DNA of 64,000 nt from Paenibacillus sp. N3.4 (GCF_008017805.1 NZ_VRTT01000011.1:59383-123382); one strand, 5' to 3'. Counted from the first letter of the stretch, positions 8,601 to 17,085 are shown. The notes: generated from the letters alone by a model not told the origin. Made by a program: numbers and translations.

Positions 8601-9571
8601 CGGCGCAACACCTCGCCAGCCGCTGTAGCAGAGCTGCTTCGCCATTCTCTAAAGGCTTGGAGTAGCTCTTTTCGCACCGCCAGCTCTAACTTGTGAAGAA
8701 TTTTGCCCTTCGCCGCAAATAATGTTAAATCAACAGGCTTATTCTGAATTTGATATCGTGTCAATGTCAACATCAGACTTTCCCATCCCTTAATCAACTC
8801 TGCAATCGTAGAAGTCGTCCTGGCATGTTCGTTTCCTAAGACTTCGGATACATATTGCAAAGCGTAATGATAGCCGCCGTATCGTTTGGCAATAACCCCC
8901 ACTTCCTGAATGGAGGCAAAAAACGCCTTGGGCACATAACCGCCGTTCCTTTCGACCGAGGTACGAACAAAATTTTCTACCTCAACCAATAATCTGCCCG
9001 GTAATAATTGTATTTCGGATTCAAACAGTTGGAAGATCGTTTGTTCATCTGCCCCTCGGAGAGCGCTAGTATCGATCGTCAATCCTTTGCCGAATTTTTT
9101 GAAGCCGAATGACTCCCATAACTCCTGATGTGAAATACAGCCTTCCCAACCGAAATAAGGATCTTTAATCCGCCATTCCTGTTCCTCACGCTGTTTAACG
9201 ATCACATAATGCGGAGTATGCTTGGAGCGATACTGATTTGAGTAAGACAGGTAAAATAAATCGACTAAAATAATCGAAGCTTTTCCCGTATTTCTGCCTT
9301 GCATAAGATTCGTCAATATAGAAAAATTTTCATATTTCCCGATAGTTTCATCATACCAATGCTCGCAGGAGTTGCCGTAAAGCATGGCAAACTTACTGTT
9401 CCAATCCTTGGGATCCACCGAATCGCTAGAATAAAAAATCCCGTTCTCATTCGCCTCGAAATAAGCATCCCATACGCCAACATAAAGCGGTCGGAAATCA
9501 AATCGGCCATCCTCCTCAAGAATCGAGGCATAGCAGTCCAACAAACAGTGAACTTGACCGATCTTTTTCAC
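8597..9571 (-). CDS. asbE: AsbE-like (DUF6005-type) condensing protein
   Basis: The N-terminus (VHCLLDCYASIL, then RPLYVGVWDAYF) resembles the DUF6005 family, to which I believe petrobactin AsbE belongs. AsbE transfers 3,4-dihydroxybenzoyl from its aryl carrier protein to a polyamine amine. Possible catalytic residues are Cys9 or Cys13, His118 or His121 (SKHTPHYVIVK) and Asp137 (RIKDPYFGW), the same order as in BtrH-type folds. The start is a GTG overlapping the stop of the carrier-protein gene (GTGA); the end overlaps the exporter start. With AsbC, AsbD and AsbF homologues in the same operon, a catechol acyltransferase role is likely. The acceptor is unknown. The symbol rests on family memory and should be checked. 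Confidence 0.62.
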   Translation of the reverse strand: MKKIGQVHCLLDCYASILEEDGRFDFRPLYVGVWDAYFEANENGIFYSSDSVDPKDWNSKFAMLYGNSCEHWYDETIGKYENFSILTNLMQGRNTGKASIILVDLFYLSYSNQYRSKHTPHYVIVKQREEQEWRIKDPYFGWEGCISHQELWESFGFKKFGKGLTIDTSALRGADEQTIFQLFESEIQLLPGRLLVEVENFVRTSVERNGGYVPKAFFASIQEVGVIAKRYGGYHYALQYVSEVLGNEHARTTSTIAELIKGWESLMLTLTRYQIQNKPVDLTLFAAKGKILHKLELAVRKELLQAFREWRSSSATAAGEVLRR

Positions 9572-9840
9572 AAACTCACACCTAATTTTTGATTGATTTG
9601 TTCACCGATCACCTTCAGCGTTGCGAAATTCTCCGTCAACAGCTCATCGTCATCAAAAGCAATTTCGTAATTCAGCTCAATTTCCACAATCAGTTTAATG
9701 ATTCGTACAGAATCCATTCCCGCTTGCTGAATGAGCTGATCATCTTCAAGTTCCTGCTCCAGCGCTGGATTCTCAGTTAAGTTTGCAATCGTTTTACGCA
9801 AAAACCCCATAATTTCTTGTTCTTTTGTTAGCTGGATCAA
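9568..9840 (-). CDS. acyl/aminoacyl carrier protein
   Basis: A 90-residue acidic protein with the phosphopantetheine motif QQAGMDSVRIIKLIVEIE (Ser after GMD). The start is TTG at 9840, nine bases after AAGGTGG; an internal ATG at 9810 has no ribosome site. The stop overlaps the GTG of the AsbE-like gene, which suggests that the two work or are made together. It is the second carrier protein in the operon and diverges from both others. Confidence 0.86.
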   Translation of the reverse strand: MIQLTKEQEIMGFLRKTIANLTENPALEQELEDDQLIQQAGMDSVRIIKLIVEIELNYEIAFDDDELLTENFATLKVIGEQINQKLGVSL

Positions 9841-9855
9841 ATGGACAAACCACCT

Positions 9856-10974
9856 TTATTGTTTGTTTAGTGTAAAAAACGCCTTGATTTCGTTGGCAAT
9901 CATCGTCACTTCTTCTTCCGTCAGCGCAATATGCACAGGCAGCGACAAAATCTCGCTCGCATAAGCCTCCGCATGCGGGAAAGATCCAGCAGCATACGCA
10001 AGAAACGAGTAAGCTGACGTAAGATGAACGGGAGTCGGATACTGTACCGCTGTTAAAATACCTTTTTTCTGCAAATGTTTCTTAAGCGCTTCCCTTTGTC
10101 CGTTTTTCGCTCGAATTACGTAGAGATGATATACATGACGGCTATCATACAGCCCCTTCTGAACAAAAACATCATGGATATCCTGTAAATGCGTTTCATA
10201 CCAATCCGCAATGGCACGCCGCTTATCAGACCATTCATCCAGATAAGGCAGCTTCAATTGCAAAGCACTCGCTTGAAGCGAATCCAAGCGACTGTTAAAT
10301 CCAGGGATATCGTGCTGATAACGAACTTCCCCGCCATGACTCCTTAGTTTGCGCAGCTTGGTCAGCAGCTCGGGCGAGGAAGAAACGATCATCCCCCCAT
10401 CTCCTAAAGCGCCCAAATTTTTGTCCGGATAAAAGCTGAAACACCCCATAATCCCCCAGCTACCGGCTGCTTTCCCATCTAAGCTGGCTCCAGCAGCCTG
10501 CGCACAATCCTCTACAATTTGAATTCCGTTCTCTTCTGCCCACGGCAACCATTCGCGAAGGTCAACCATTTGTCCATACAGATGTACGGGAATAACTGCT
10601 TTCGTTCGAGGGGTTACACTTGCTTTCACCTGCTCAAAGTCGATCAGATAGGAGTCGTCGCAATCGACAAGAACGGGCCTTGCTCCTGTCTGATGGATCG
10701 CGCCGACAGTAGCAATAAACGTGTTCGTTACCGTTATGACCTCATCTCCGGGTCCTATCCCTAGTGCCTTCAGCGCTAAGAACAGAGCATCCGTCCCATT
10801 GCCGACTCCAACCGCTCCCTCTACTCCCGAATAAGCTGCGAAGGAGGATTCGAATTTAGAGACAATAGGCCCACTGACAAATATGCCGCTATGGGCGATT
10901 TGTGTTACTGATTGAAGCCACTCCTCACGTATAATATTAAATTCATACTGTGGGGCCGAGAACAGGATTCCCAT
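9856..10974 (-). CDS. DegT/DnrJ/EryC1/StrS-family sugar aminotransferase
   Basis: A full-length (372 residues) PLP enzyme of the sugar aminotransferase family. It has GNGTDALFLAL for cofactor phosphate binding, the Asp in IVEDCAQAAGA (Asp156) and the Schiff-base lysine in FYPDKNLGALGDGG (Lys185). These enzymes convert a keto-sugar or keto-inositol to the amine. The gene overlaps the Gfo/Idh dehydrogenase upstream by 32 bp. That pair matches the logic of Bacillus NtdC and NtdA (oxidise a hexose phosphate at C3, then aminate it to a kanosamine-type sugar) or of inosamine synthesis. The aminosugar assignment is inference from the pair. A good AAGGAG site precedes the ATG. Confidence 0.9.
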   Translation of the reverse strand: MGILFSAPQYEFNIIREEWLQSVTQIAHSGIFVSGPIVSKFESSFAAYSGVEGAVGVGNGTDALFLALKALGIGPGDEVITVTNTFIATVGAIHQTGARPVLVDCDDSYLIDFEQVKASVTPRTKAVIPVHLYGQMVDLREWLPWAEENGIQIVEDCAQAAGASLDGKAAGSWGIMGCFSFYPDKNLGALGDGGMIVSSSPELLTKLRKLRSHGGEVRYQHDIPGFNSRLDSLQASALQLKLPYLDEWSDKRRAIADWYETHLQDIHDVFVQKGLYDSRHVYHLYVIRAKNGQREALKKHLQKKGILTAVQYPTPVHLTSAYSFLAYAAGSFPHAEAYASEILSLPVHIALTEEEVTMIANEIKAFFTLNKQ

Positions 10975-11971
10975 GTGCCAACTCCTTATTTTGCTGCGAA
11001 CGACCGCGTATTTTATCCAGAACCTTCATCGTTTCAATGGCTTCTTCCAGTGTAATAGCCAGCTTGCCGCCATTCAGAATGCAATCGGCAAAGGAAGAAT
11101 AAATGGGAAGTACGCCTGACTTCGCCTGCCCCTCCAGCTTCAACTCACGGATCGGCTTGCCTTTCTCATAGAGAAAAGCCTCACGATCTGACATAATTTG
11201 CAGCGTAGCCTGATCTCCTCCAATTATCCAGAGCGGCGATGGCACATTGGAGGCAAAATTAATGTCCATTGACATTATCACTTGCTGTTCGGTGCTCATC
11301 GTCGCATGAACATAATCATCGACTTCGCCCTGCTGCCAGCGCAAATTGTTCATGCTCGCATGGATCTCCACACACGACCCGAGGCCTAAGTTCAACAATT
11401 GATCGATAAGATGGACGCCCCAGTCGAGCAAAGCGCCTCCCCCATAAGCTTTCTCATTTCGCCAGGCCTGATGAAAGGACTTCACGCCGAAAGCGGCACC
11501 GGAGCCGAACGTGTGATATCGCCGTTCAACGAAGAGGATATCCCCCAAAGTACCTTCAGCAACTATTTGCTTAGCCAGTAAAAAATCACTGTCGAATCTC
11601 CGATTATGAAACACCGTGACGCTTTTTCCCTCTTGATCCGCAATCGCCTTCAAATGAATCGCCTCTGCGGCATCTAGGGTTACAGGCTTTTCTATTATCA
11701 CATGCTTGCCATAGCGCAACGCTTGTGCCGCAATCTGATAATGGCTGTTGGGAGGCGTTGCAATCAAAACAGCATCAATCTGAGAATCAAGCAGCTCCTC
11801 TAACTCTGAGTAGATGGGAAACCCACGTTTAGCGGCAAGAGCCAGACGTTGGGGCGTTACATCAAAGATCCCGCATACTTCGATTTCAGGCAATTGTTTC
11901 AGCAACGGGAGATGAATCAGCTCTGCGATTCTACCGAATCCAATAATGCCTAGCTTTACTGTATCTATCAT
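10943..11971 (-). CDS. Gfo/Idh/MocA-family sugar dehydrogenase
   Basis: A full-length 342-residue NAD(P)-dependent oxidoreductase. The Rossmann loop GIIGFGRIAE is at residues 8-17, the catalytic-lysine motif IIEKPV at about 92-97, and GGGALLDWGVHLID in the C-terminal sheet domain. It overlaps the aminotransferase gene by 32 bp and starts 3 bp after the AsbD-like gene. It probably makes the keto-sugar substrate for that aminotransferase, as NtdC does for NtdA. The exact sugar cannot be read from the sequence. There is no strong ribosome site, so translation is probably coupled to the preceding gene. Confidence 0.88.
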   Translation of the reverse strand: MIDTVKLGIIGFGRIAELIHLPLLKQLPEIEVCGIFDVTPQRLALAAKRGFPIYSELEELLDSQIDAVLIATPPNSHYQIAAQALRYGKHVIIEKPVTLDAAEAIHLKAIADQEGKSVTVFHNRRFDSDFLLAKQIVAEGTLGDILFVERRYHTFGSGAAFGVKSFHQAWRNEKAYGGGALLDWGVHLIDQLLNLGLGSCVEIHASMNNLRWQQGEVDDYVHATMSTEQQVIMSMDINFASNVPSPLWIIGGDQATLQIMSDREAFLYEKGKPIRELKLEGQAKSGVLPIYSSFADCILNGGKLAITLEEAIETMKVLDKIRGRSQQNKELAHGNPVLGPTV

Positions 11972-11974
11972 CGC

Positions 11975-12244
11975 TTATACCGCAGCTTGATGAAGACTCA
12001 TAATGAATTCAACCAAAGAACCTACCGTAAGGAATGTTTCCGGCTCGACGCCGACTTCAGGCACAACGACATGAAACACCTCTTCAATATAGACAACCAA
12101 TTGAAGCACCATGATCGAATCGATGTTCAAATCTTCGTACAACCTGTCCGAATCTTGCAACCGTTCTGGTACTCCCTCAAGTTCCAAATTTTCCACCATT
12201 ACCGTTCTCAATTCTTTCATAATCTCTAATTTTTGCAAATCCAT
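11975..12244 (-). CDS. asbD: aryl carrier protein, AsbD-like
   Basis: An 89-residue carrier protein with the phosphopantetheine Ser in LYEDLNIDSIMVLQLVVYIE. The following PEVGVEPETFLTVGSLVEF closely follows what I recall of AsbD, the 3,4-dihydroxybenzoyl carrier protein of petrobactin biosynthesis. The ATG overlaps the stop of the AsbC-like ligase gene as TAATG. That is the expected partner pairing: AsbC loads this protein and AsbE unloads it. Confidence 0.8.
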   Translation of the reverse strand: MDLQKLEIMKELRTVMVENLELEGVPERLQDSDRLYEDLNIDSIMVLQLVVYIEEVFHVVVPEVGVEPETFLTVGSLVEFIMSLHQAAV

Positions 12245-13504
12245 TATGATCTCTCCTGTTCCTGTAATAGTTTTCGACTTACTTTGCCTGAAGGCATCTT
12301 CGGAATTTCAGCTACCACCTCAATGACGCTTGGCACTTTAAAGGCAGGGAGCTGGTGCATACACCATGAACGAACGTCTTGCGCTTCGATAGGTGAAGCT
12401 GCAACTACTAGCGCCCTGACGGCTTCTCCCCATATCTTATGATCCGTCTTTACAACGACAGTTTCACGGATACCCGGCATACGTCCGATCACCGCTTCCA
12501 CCTCGGATGGAATGACCTTCAAGCCGGATACATTAATTAGATCGTCCAGCCTTCCATACATTTGCAGAAGACCAGTCTCCGAGTTCATACGTCCTAGATC
12601 CTTTGTAGCGATAACTTTCGGGCCGCCGCCTAAAGTCACCATAATCTCTCCCTTCCCATCCTCAGCCTCGTGATCATTGGGACGAATTGATATCTCAAGG
12701 TGACCTAGGGGCTTGCCTACGTCAGTGTGCGAGGACGGATGCTTGCTAACGGAGATGCAGCCGATTTCTGTGCAGCCGTATTGCTGCCAAACTTCATCCG
12801 ATTGGACCTTCATACGGTTCAACAGCGTCTCGGATGGTGGCGAGCCTGATATGACCACCTTATGGCAACCAACCTTGCCTATCCCCAGAGCATCCAGTAC
12901 ATTGTAAATAAAGGGCACAGTGTAGACGATAGGGTCTTTGGTCGTTTTAATCATATGCAGGGCAAACTTTGGATTTTTATCCTGCACAATCGTTGGCTGG
13001 ATTCCTCTTGCCCATGAAGCGAGCGTTCCTGTAATGAGGCCAAACGAGTGCGACACGGGTACGAGAATAACTGGCTGCTCATAGGGCATTTCGCCAAACA
13101 AGCGATTGTAATGTTCGATCTCTTGATCGACCAGCTTCCAGGAACGGGCTATCAATGTGGGAGCTCCGTCGTACCCGAGCTGTATTGAAGAATTGAAGGT
13201 TCATAGGAAATCGATGAAGCACAAATAGCAACAGCCGTCTCCCAATTCTCAAACAGCAGATACGAGCACTCGCCTTTTCTGGCGATTTCCCTGGCCGTTT
13301 CGAACGGAGTGTCGGCATGCATCAACAGCACGGAACCTCCGCGTTCCCGAAGGTATATCACAGCTCCCAGTAACTCAAAGCATGCTTCAGACAAAGCGCA
13401 TACCGTTTCCCTTCCGGATTTCGATAGGGCTCCATTTGTCCCATCTGATCGAACAATAATCTGAACTCATCTTTGTCGTATTTCCGACTGTCAATTGTAA
13501 GCAT
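12244..13504 (-). pseudogene. asbC: 3,4-dihydroxybenzoate-AMP ligase, AsbC-like, with two frameshifts
   Basis: Three reading frames in series make one ligase of about 420 residues. It starts at the ATG at 13504 (ribosome site GAGGTGG) with MLTIDSRKYDKDEFR. One base is missing near 13381-13386, after which ACFELLGAVIYLRERGGSV continues. One G is missing at 13165-13166 inside the phosphate-binding motif (SSGTT, then GAPTLIARS in the new frame). The remaining 303 residues are intact, with QYGCTEIGC and YGRLDDLINVSGLKV. N-terminus and size match AsbC. Both lesions are single-base losses, so a sequencing artefact is a serious alternative to a dead gene. If real, the cluster could not load the catechol unless the other ligase compensates. 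Confidence 0.78.
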
Positions 13505-13565
13505 CTTCTACCACCTCTTAACAAATAAAGCAGATAATGATACATTGGTTACAGAATAATCATAT

Positions 13566-13609
13566 ACACTTGGAATCTATTTCTATTTTACTTAATAGAG
13601 ATTCCAAGT
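13566..13609. promoter_or_regulatory. inverted-repeat operator between asbC and the AraC gene
   Basis: ACTTGGAATCT (13568-13578) and its exact reverse complement AGATTCCAAGT (13599-13609) flank 20 bases in the divergent intergenic region. The left copy extended by two bases, ACACTTGGAAT (13566-13576), is found again at 15828-15838 before the next cluster gene. It is the best candidate site for the AraC regulator encoded alongside. Confidence 0.6.
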
Positions 13610-13648
13610 AACAATCATCAATTATTAAGAAAATAGAGGGTTCTTCAG

Positions 13649-14458
13649 ATGTTGGTAAATGAGAAATCCATTATGATGCTGCAATTTGAGAAAACGCTTC
13701 CTGCGCAATTTATTGAATTTCATTCCTCTATTCAGGAAGAAGATAGCCCGAATTTCCAATTAATTTGGCCTGCGGTTACAAGCGATCAAGAAGTCACCCA
13801 TGTGTCCATCGTTGCGCCCCATGTACGCATTCGGCTAGAGGACTTTTCCTGCCAGCATTACTGCATACGCTTTCAATCCGCCTTTCTGGAAGCTGCTTGC
13901 GGCATCATGCCAAGGACAAATGTGTTGCGAATACTGGCCTCCTCTAATGCCCAAAACACCTTATCCCTGCTGTTCTCCTTGGTTAACCAGTTTAACAAGC
14001 AATGGCATGTAAGCATTTCTTGCGCAATTACTTCCTTACTCGGTGAACTGCTCGACCAACTTCCCGAGAAACAGAAAACAGAGCCGGCCTTGCCAAAGAA
14101 AAGTCAATCCGATGGGTTAAAAAGCGCTCGGGCAATTCTCTACGCAACCCGATATATGAAAAAGCATATGAGCAATCCTCAGCTATCCTTACAGAATATA
14201 GCGAATGCGATTGGCTATAATTCCAATTACTTTTGTCAGGAATTCAGCAAAATTTTTTCAGTATCGCCTATTCGGTTCTTAAATCATTTACGTGTCCATC
14301 GCACGTTACAACTATTGGAGCAATCGGAATTGAGCGTGAACACGATCTGTTCATTAGTCGGATTTACCAATCCAAGCCGGTTATCAAGCATGGTGAAAGC
14401 CGCTTCCGGCATGACTCCTCTAAAATTTCGACGTTCCAAGAAAATGCAATCCATTTAG
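13649..14458 (+). CDS. AraC-family transcriptional regulator of the cluster
   Basis: A 269-residue protein with an unrecognised N-terminal domain of about 150 residues and a typical double HTH at the C-terminus (about 165-265). Its features are YMKKHMSNPQLSLQNIANAI, then NYFCQEFSKIFSVSPIRF, then VNTICSLVGFTNPSRLSSMVK. It is divergent from the catechol operon and 18 bp upstream of the glycosyltransferase gene. It probably activates the cluster through the shared ACACTTGGAAT sites. The signal it senses is unknown; siderophore regulators of this family sense the siderophore, but nothing here proves that. Confidence 0.88.
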   Translation: MLVNEKSIMMLQFEKTLPAQFIEFHSSIQEEDSPNFQLIWPAVTSDQEVTHVSIVAPHVRIRLEDFSCQHYCIRFQSAFLEAACGIMPRTNVLRILASSNAQNTLSLLFSLVNQFNKQWHVSISCAITSLLGELLDQLPEKQKTEPALPKKSQSDGLKSARAILYATRYMKKHMSNPQLSLQNIANAIGYNSNYFCQEFSKIFSVSPIRFLNHLRVHRTLQLLEQSELSVNTICSLVGFTNPSRLSSMVKAASGMTPLKFRRSKKMQSI

Positions 14459-14476
14459 AGAAGAAGGAGACTATCA

Positions 14477-15673
14477 ATGTCAACCGTATTGTTTTTGAAT
14501 GGGCCGGCTAGCGGTCACGTTTATCCTACTTTAGGTGTAGTAGAGGAGTTAATAGCGGAGGGGGAACAAGTTGTTTACGTATCTGGGGAGGAGTTTCGAG
14601 ACAAGCTTGAGCGGATTGGAGCGACGTTTGTCTCCTATGAGAATTTTCTCCATCAAGACGATCCTTTTCATACCAATAAGCATTATTTATCGTTAGTTAT
14701 CAAAATATTATCTTCCTACGATACCATTCTCCCCTGTATATATGAGCTGGCCGAGCAATACTCTTTCGATTACATCATCCATGACTCCATGTACGGATGC
14801 GGCAATGTTGCAGCCGATTGGCTGTGTATTCCCAACATCGCGACCTGCACTTCATTTGTCCTTGCGGAACGATTGCTCAATGACAACTCAGGGAATCGAA
14901 CGAAGTTAAAAGATAACCTGCTGCTCATGAAAGAATTCTCCACGCTATCGAAGCGAATTTGGAGCACTTACCGTATCGGACGAAAAGTAGACATTAACGA
15001 TATATTTTTTAATGAGGGGAAACTGAACCTCGTGTTTACATCGGAGTATTTCCAGCCGCAAAGCGAGACCTTAGAATCTCATTACCAATTCGTTGGACCT
15101 ATTCTGACAGACCGCTATGACCCCCCCCTTTCACTGAAGCGAAAAGAGCAGCAGAAGCTGATCTATATCTCGATGGGCACCATGTTTAACGATGTGAAAG
15201 CATTCTATCAGCAGTGCTTTGAAGCGTTCGCTTCCTTGGATATCCATGTTGTTCTATCGGTAGGTAAACGAATCGACATTAAGGAACTTCGAGACATCCC
15301 GGATAACTTCACGGTCCTTCCGTTTGTTTCACAATTGCAAATCCTCAAGGAAGCCGATTTATTTATCACCCATGGAGGAATGAACAGCGTTAACGAAGCG
15401 TTATACTACGGGGTTCCCTTACTCGTCATCCCCATGGCTGCCGATCAGCCTATTGTGGCCGGTCGCGTTGCCGAGCTGGGTGCAGGCAAGCAATTGGATA
15501 GAGACGCCTTGACAGCCGATTTGCTGTATGAGTCCGTGAAAGAACTGTTGCATGCAGAAGCATATCGGACGAATAGCTCGAGAATTGGAACCAGCTTGCG
15601 GGTAGCCGGAGGGAAAAAGAAAGCGTTGGAGCATATTCTGGCATTCAAACGGTCTCATGGGATCACAAACTAA
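14477..15673 (+). CDS. MGT/UGT-type glycosyltransferase (GT1-like)
   Basis: A 398-residue GT-B glycosyltransferase of the macrolide/UGT type. The acceptor domain begins STVLFLNGPASGHVYPTLG. The donor domain has IYISMGTMFND and the nucleotide-sugar motif ITHGGMNSVNEALYYGVPLL followed by ADQP. Such enzymes put a sugar on hydroxyls of small aromatic or polyketide molecules, and IroB-like members glucosylate catechol siderophores. It follows the AraC gene by 18 bp with an AAGGAG site, so the two are probably co-transcribed. It may decorate or self-protect the cluster product. Confidence 0.88.
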   Translation: MSTVLFLNGPASGHVYPTLGVVEELIAEGEQVVYVSGEEFRDKLERIGATFVSYENFLHQDDPFHTNKHYLSLVIKILSSYDTILPCIYELAEQYSFDYIIHDSMYGCGNVAADWLCIPNIATCTSFVLAERLLNDNSGNRTKLKDNLLLMKEFSTLSKRIWSTYRIGRKVDINDIFFNEGKLNLVFTSEYFQPQSETLESHYQFVGPILTDRYDPPLSLKRKEQQKLIYISMGTMFNDVKAFYQQCFEAFASLDIHVVLSVGKRIDIKELRDIPDNFTVLPFVSQLQILKEADLFITHGGMNSVNEALYYGVPLLVIPMAADQPIVAGRVAELGAGKQLDRDALTADLLYESVKELLHAEAYRTNSSRIGTSLRVAGGKKKALEHILAFKRSHGITN

Positions 15674-15890
15674 TGTTTACTAATCATATGCATAGCCTCG
15701 ATACCCTTCAACGTCTGTTCTGCAATGTAAACGTTTTGAAACCAAGCATCTGTTTTGTGATACAATAAACCCATATTATGGGAAAATATTTATTGAAAAA
15801 TAAGGTCGAGGTGATATAATTTTAAAAACACTTGGAATTGCATTGCCGTTTAGATTTGTTCAGAAAGTCCTATACTTTACTTAGAAAGTT
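15674..15890 (+). promoter_or_regulatory. intergenic promoter region with AraC-site copy
   Basis: This gap before the BtrH-like gene holds ACACTTGGAAT at 15828-15838, identical to the site before the AraC gene. A possible -10 TATACT lies about 35 bp downstream of it with a poor -35, as expected for an activator-dependent promoter. A second candidate -10 (TGATACAAT, extended type) lies near 15760. I see no gene here. Confidence 0.5.
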
Positions 15891-15905
15891 GTGGTGACAT
15901 CCAAA

Positions 15906-16931
15906 ATGAATAAATTAATTCTCCCAGTTAACCAGCCATACATTGCAGTGATGCCTGAGCACGCTCATGTGTTTGCAATTCTTGGCGATTACGAGGCTTT
16001 TAAGCCTTGGTGTCTGAGCAATTTCATTCAAGTATTTAATAATGGACTTGAAGCCAAGAGTTTAATTAGATTTTATGATGACCACCGTTTATTGACTTTT
16101 TGCCCCTGGATTCAAGGTCAGTTGCTAAATAAACTTTCTGTTGAGTACTGGCATAGTCATATTATTCATTTTTTGAAAGATTGTATCGACCAAGGTTATT
16201 ATGTCGTTGCCCTCTTGGATAGTCTCTTTATTAAAAGTTTTAAAGGAATTACGGGAAATCGTCCTCATCTAACCATGATTTATGGCTATGATTTGATGGA
16301 AAAAACCTTTTATATTGCGGATTTTTTCGAACATAAATATGAATTCTCACATGCAACATTTGAAGAAATCGAACAAGCTTATACAAGCATAGAATATGAT
16401 CAGAAAAGTCATTACACAGCCAATATTATTCTTATGACGAAGAGACAAGCCTCTAACTACTCATTTGATATTCAAAATGTAACCACTTTACTTATGGATT
16501 ACCTAGATTCCAAAAATACATCACGCTTTTTTTCCATGTATTCAAATAATTTGAATCCCGCAAAGTTTGGTGTAAGCACTTATAATAATTTACTTTCTCT
16601 CATAGACACTAGTATTGATTCTAATTATTCATATATAGATAGACGTCCATTTCAATTACTAAGTGAACACAAACACCTTATGCAAATTCGCACTAATTAC
16701 TTGATAGAGAATGGATATATGGATAGAAATGATAAACTCAGCGAAGAGTTATCACTGATTATCAATGAGTGTTTAATCATTCGAAATTTAATACTAAAAT
16801 ATAATATGACAAAATCACAAAAAATCCTTGAGTCTATAAAACCAAGAATCATGAATGTGATACAAACCGAGAAGTATGCACTTGAACAATTAATAGATCA
16901 AATAAAAAGAAATAACTACATTGACGTATAG
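15906..16931 (+). CDS. BtrH-like hypothetical protein
   Basis: A 341-residue protein related in layout to the BtrH N-terminal family: Cys36 in KPWCLSNFIQ, His121 in GNRPHLTMIYGYD, and an acidic position in FYIADFFEHKYEF. The C-terminal half (about 190-341) is helical with no recognised domain. The region is notably richer in A and T than the neighbouring operon. I chose the ATG at 15906 over the upstream in-frame GTG because GTGGTGA lies just before it. A copy of the cluster's AraC-site motif stands upstream, so it probably belongs to the cluster, perhaps as another carrier-protein-dependent acyltransferase. That role is inference. Confidence 0.55.
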   Translation: MNKLILPVNQPYIAVMPEHAHVFAILGDYEAFKPWCLSNFIQVFNNGLEAKSLIRFYDDHRLLTFCPWIQGQLLNKLSVEYWHSHIIHFLKDCIDQGYYVVALLDSLFIKSFKGITGNRPHLTMIYGYDLMEKTFYIADFFEHKYEFSHATFEEIEQAYTSIEYDQKSHYTANIILMTKRQASNYSFDIQNVTTLLMDYLDSKNTSRFFSMYSNNLNPAKFGVSTYNNLLSLIDTSIDSNYSYIDRRPFQLLSEHKHLMQIRTNYLIENGYMDRNDKLSEELSLIINECLIIRNLILKYNMTKSQKILESIKPRIMNVIQTEKYALEQLIDQIKRNNYIDV

Positions 16932-16980
16932 ATTATTTATCTAACAACCAAAGCACAATCCATATAGATTTAATAGGAGC

Positions 16981-17085
16981 GTGTTGCGGAACGATCTTGA
17001 ACAGATCGCTGCTGTGCAGCAGCTAATTGAATTGCTCCCGCCCGAAAAGGCCAGTCTGCTAAGGCAAACTAGCCTTTTTTCTTAA
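16981..17085 (+). CDS. possible small ORF or gene remnant
   Basis: From a GTG preceded by TAGGAG the frame reads VLRNDLEQIAAVQQLIELLP and ends SLLRQTSLFS, 34 residues with amphipathic, protein-like composition. Its end lies inside the terminator hairpin at 17045-17080. That is unusual and may mean a relic, or a leader whose translation affects termination. No family recognised. Confidence 0.3.
   Translation: MLRNDLEQIAAVQQLIELLPPEKASLLRQTSLFS
17045..17080. terminator. bidirectional Rho-independent terminator
   Basis: AAAAGGC-c-AGT pairs with ACT-a-GCCTTTT around a 12-base loop and ends in TTTTTT on the plus strand and AAAA on the other side. It separates the convergent BtrH-like gene and the osmoprotectant transporter. 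Confidence 0.75.

Noticed and set aside
1983..13504. Petrobactin cluster
   Set aside because: AsbC, D, E and F homologues are present but the NIS synthetases AsbA and AsbB are not in the window, and aminosugar and aminoacyl genes are added.
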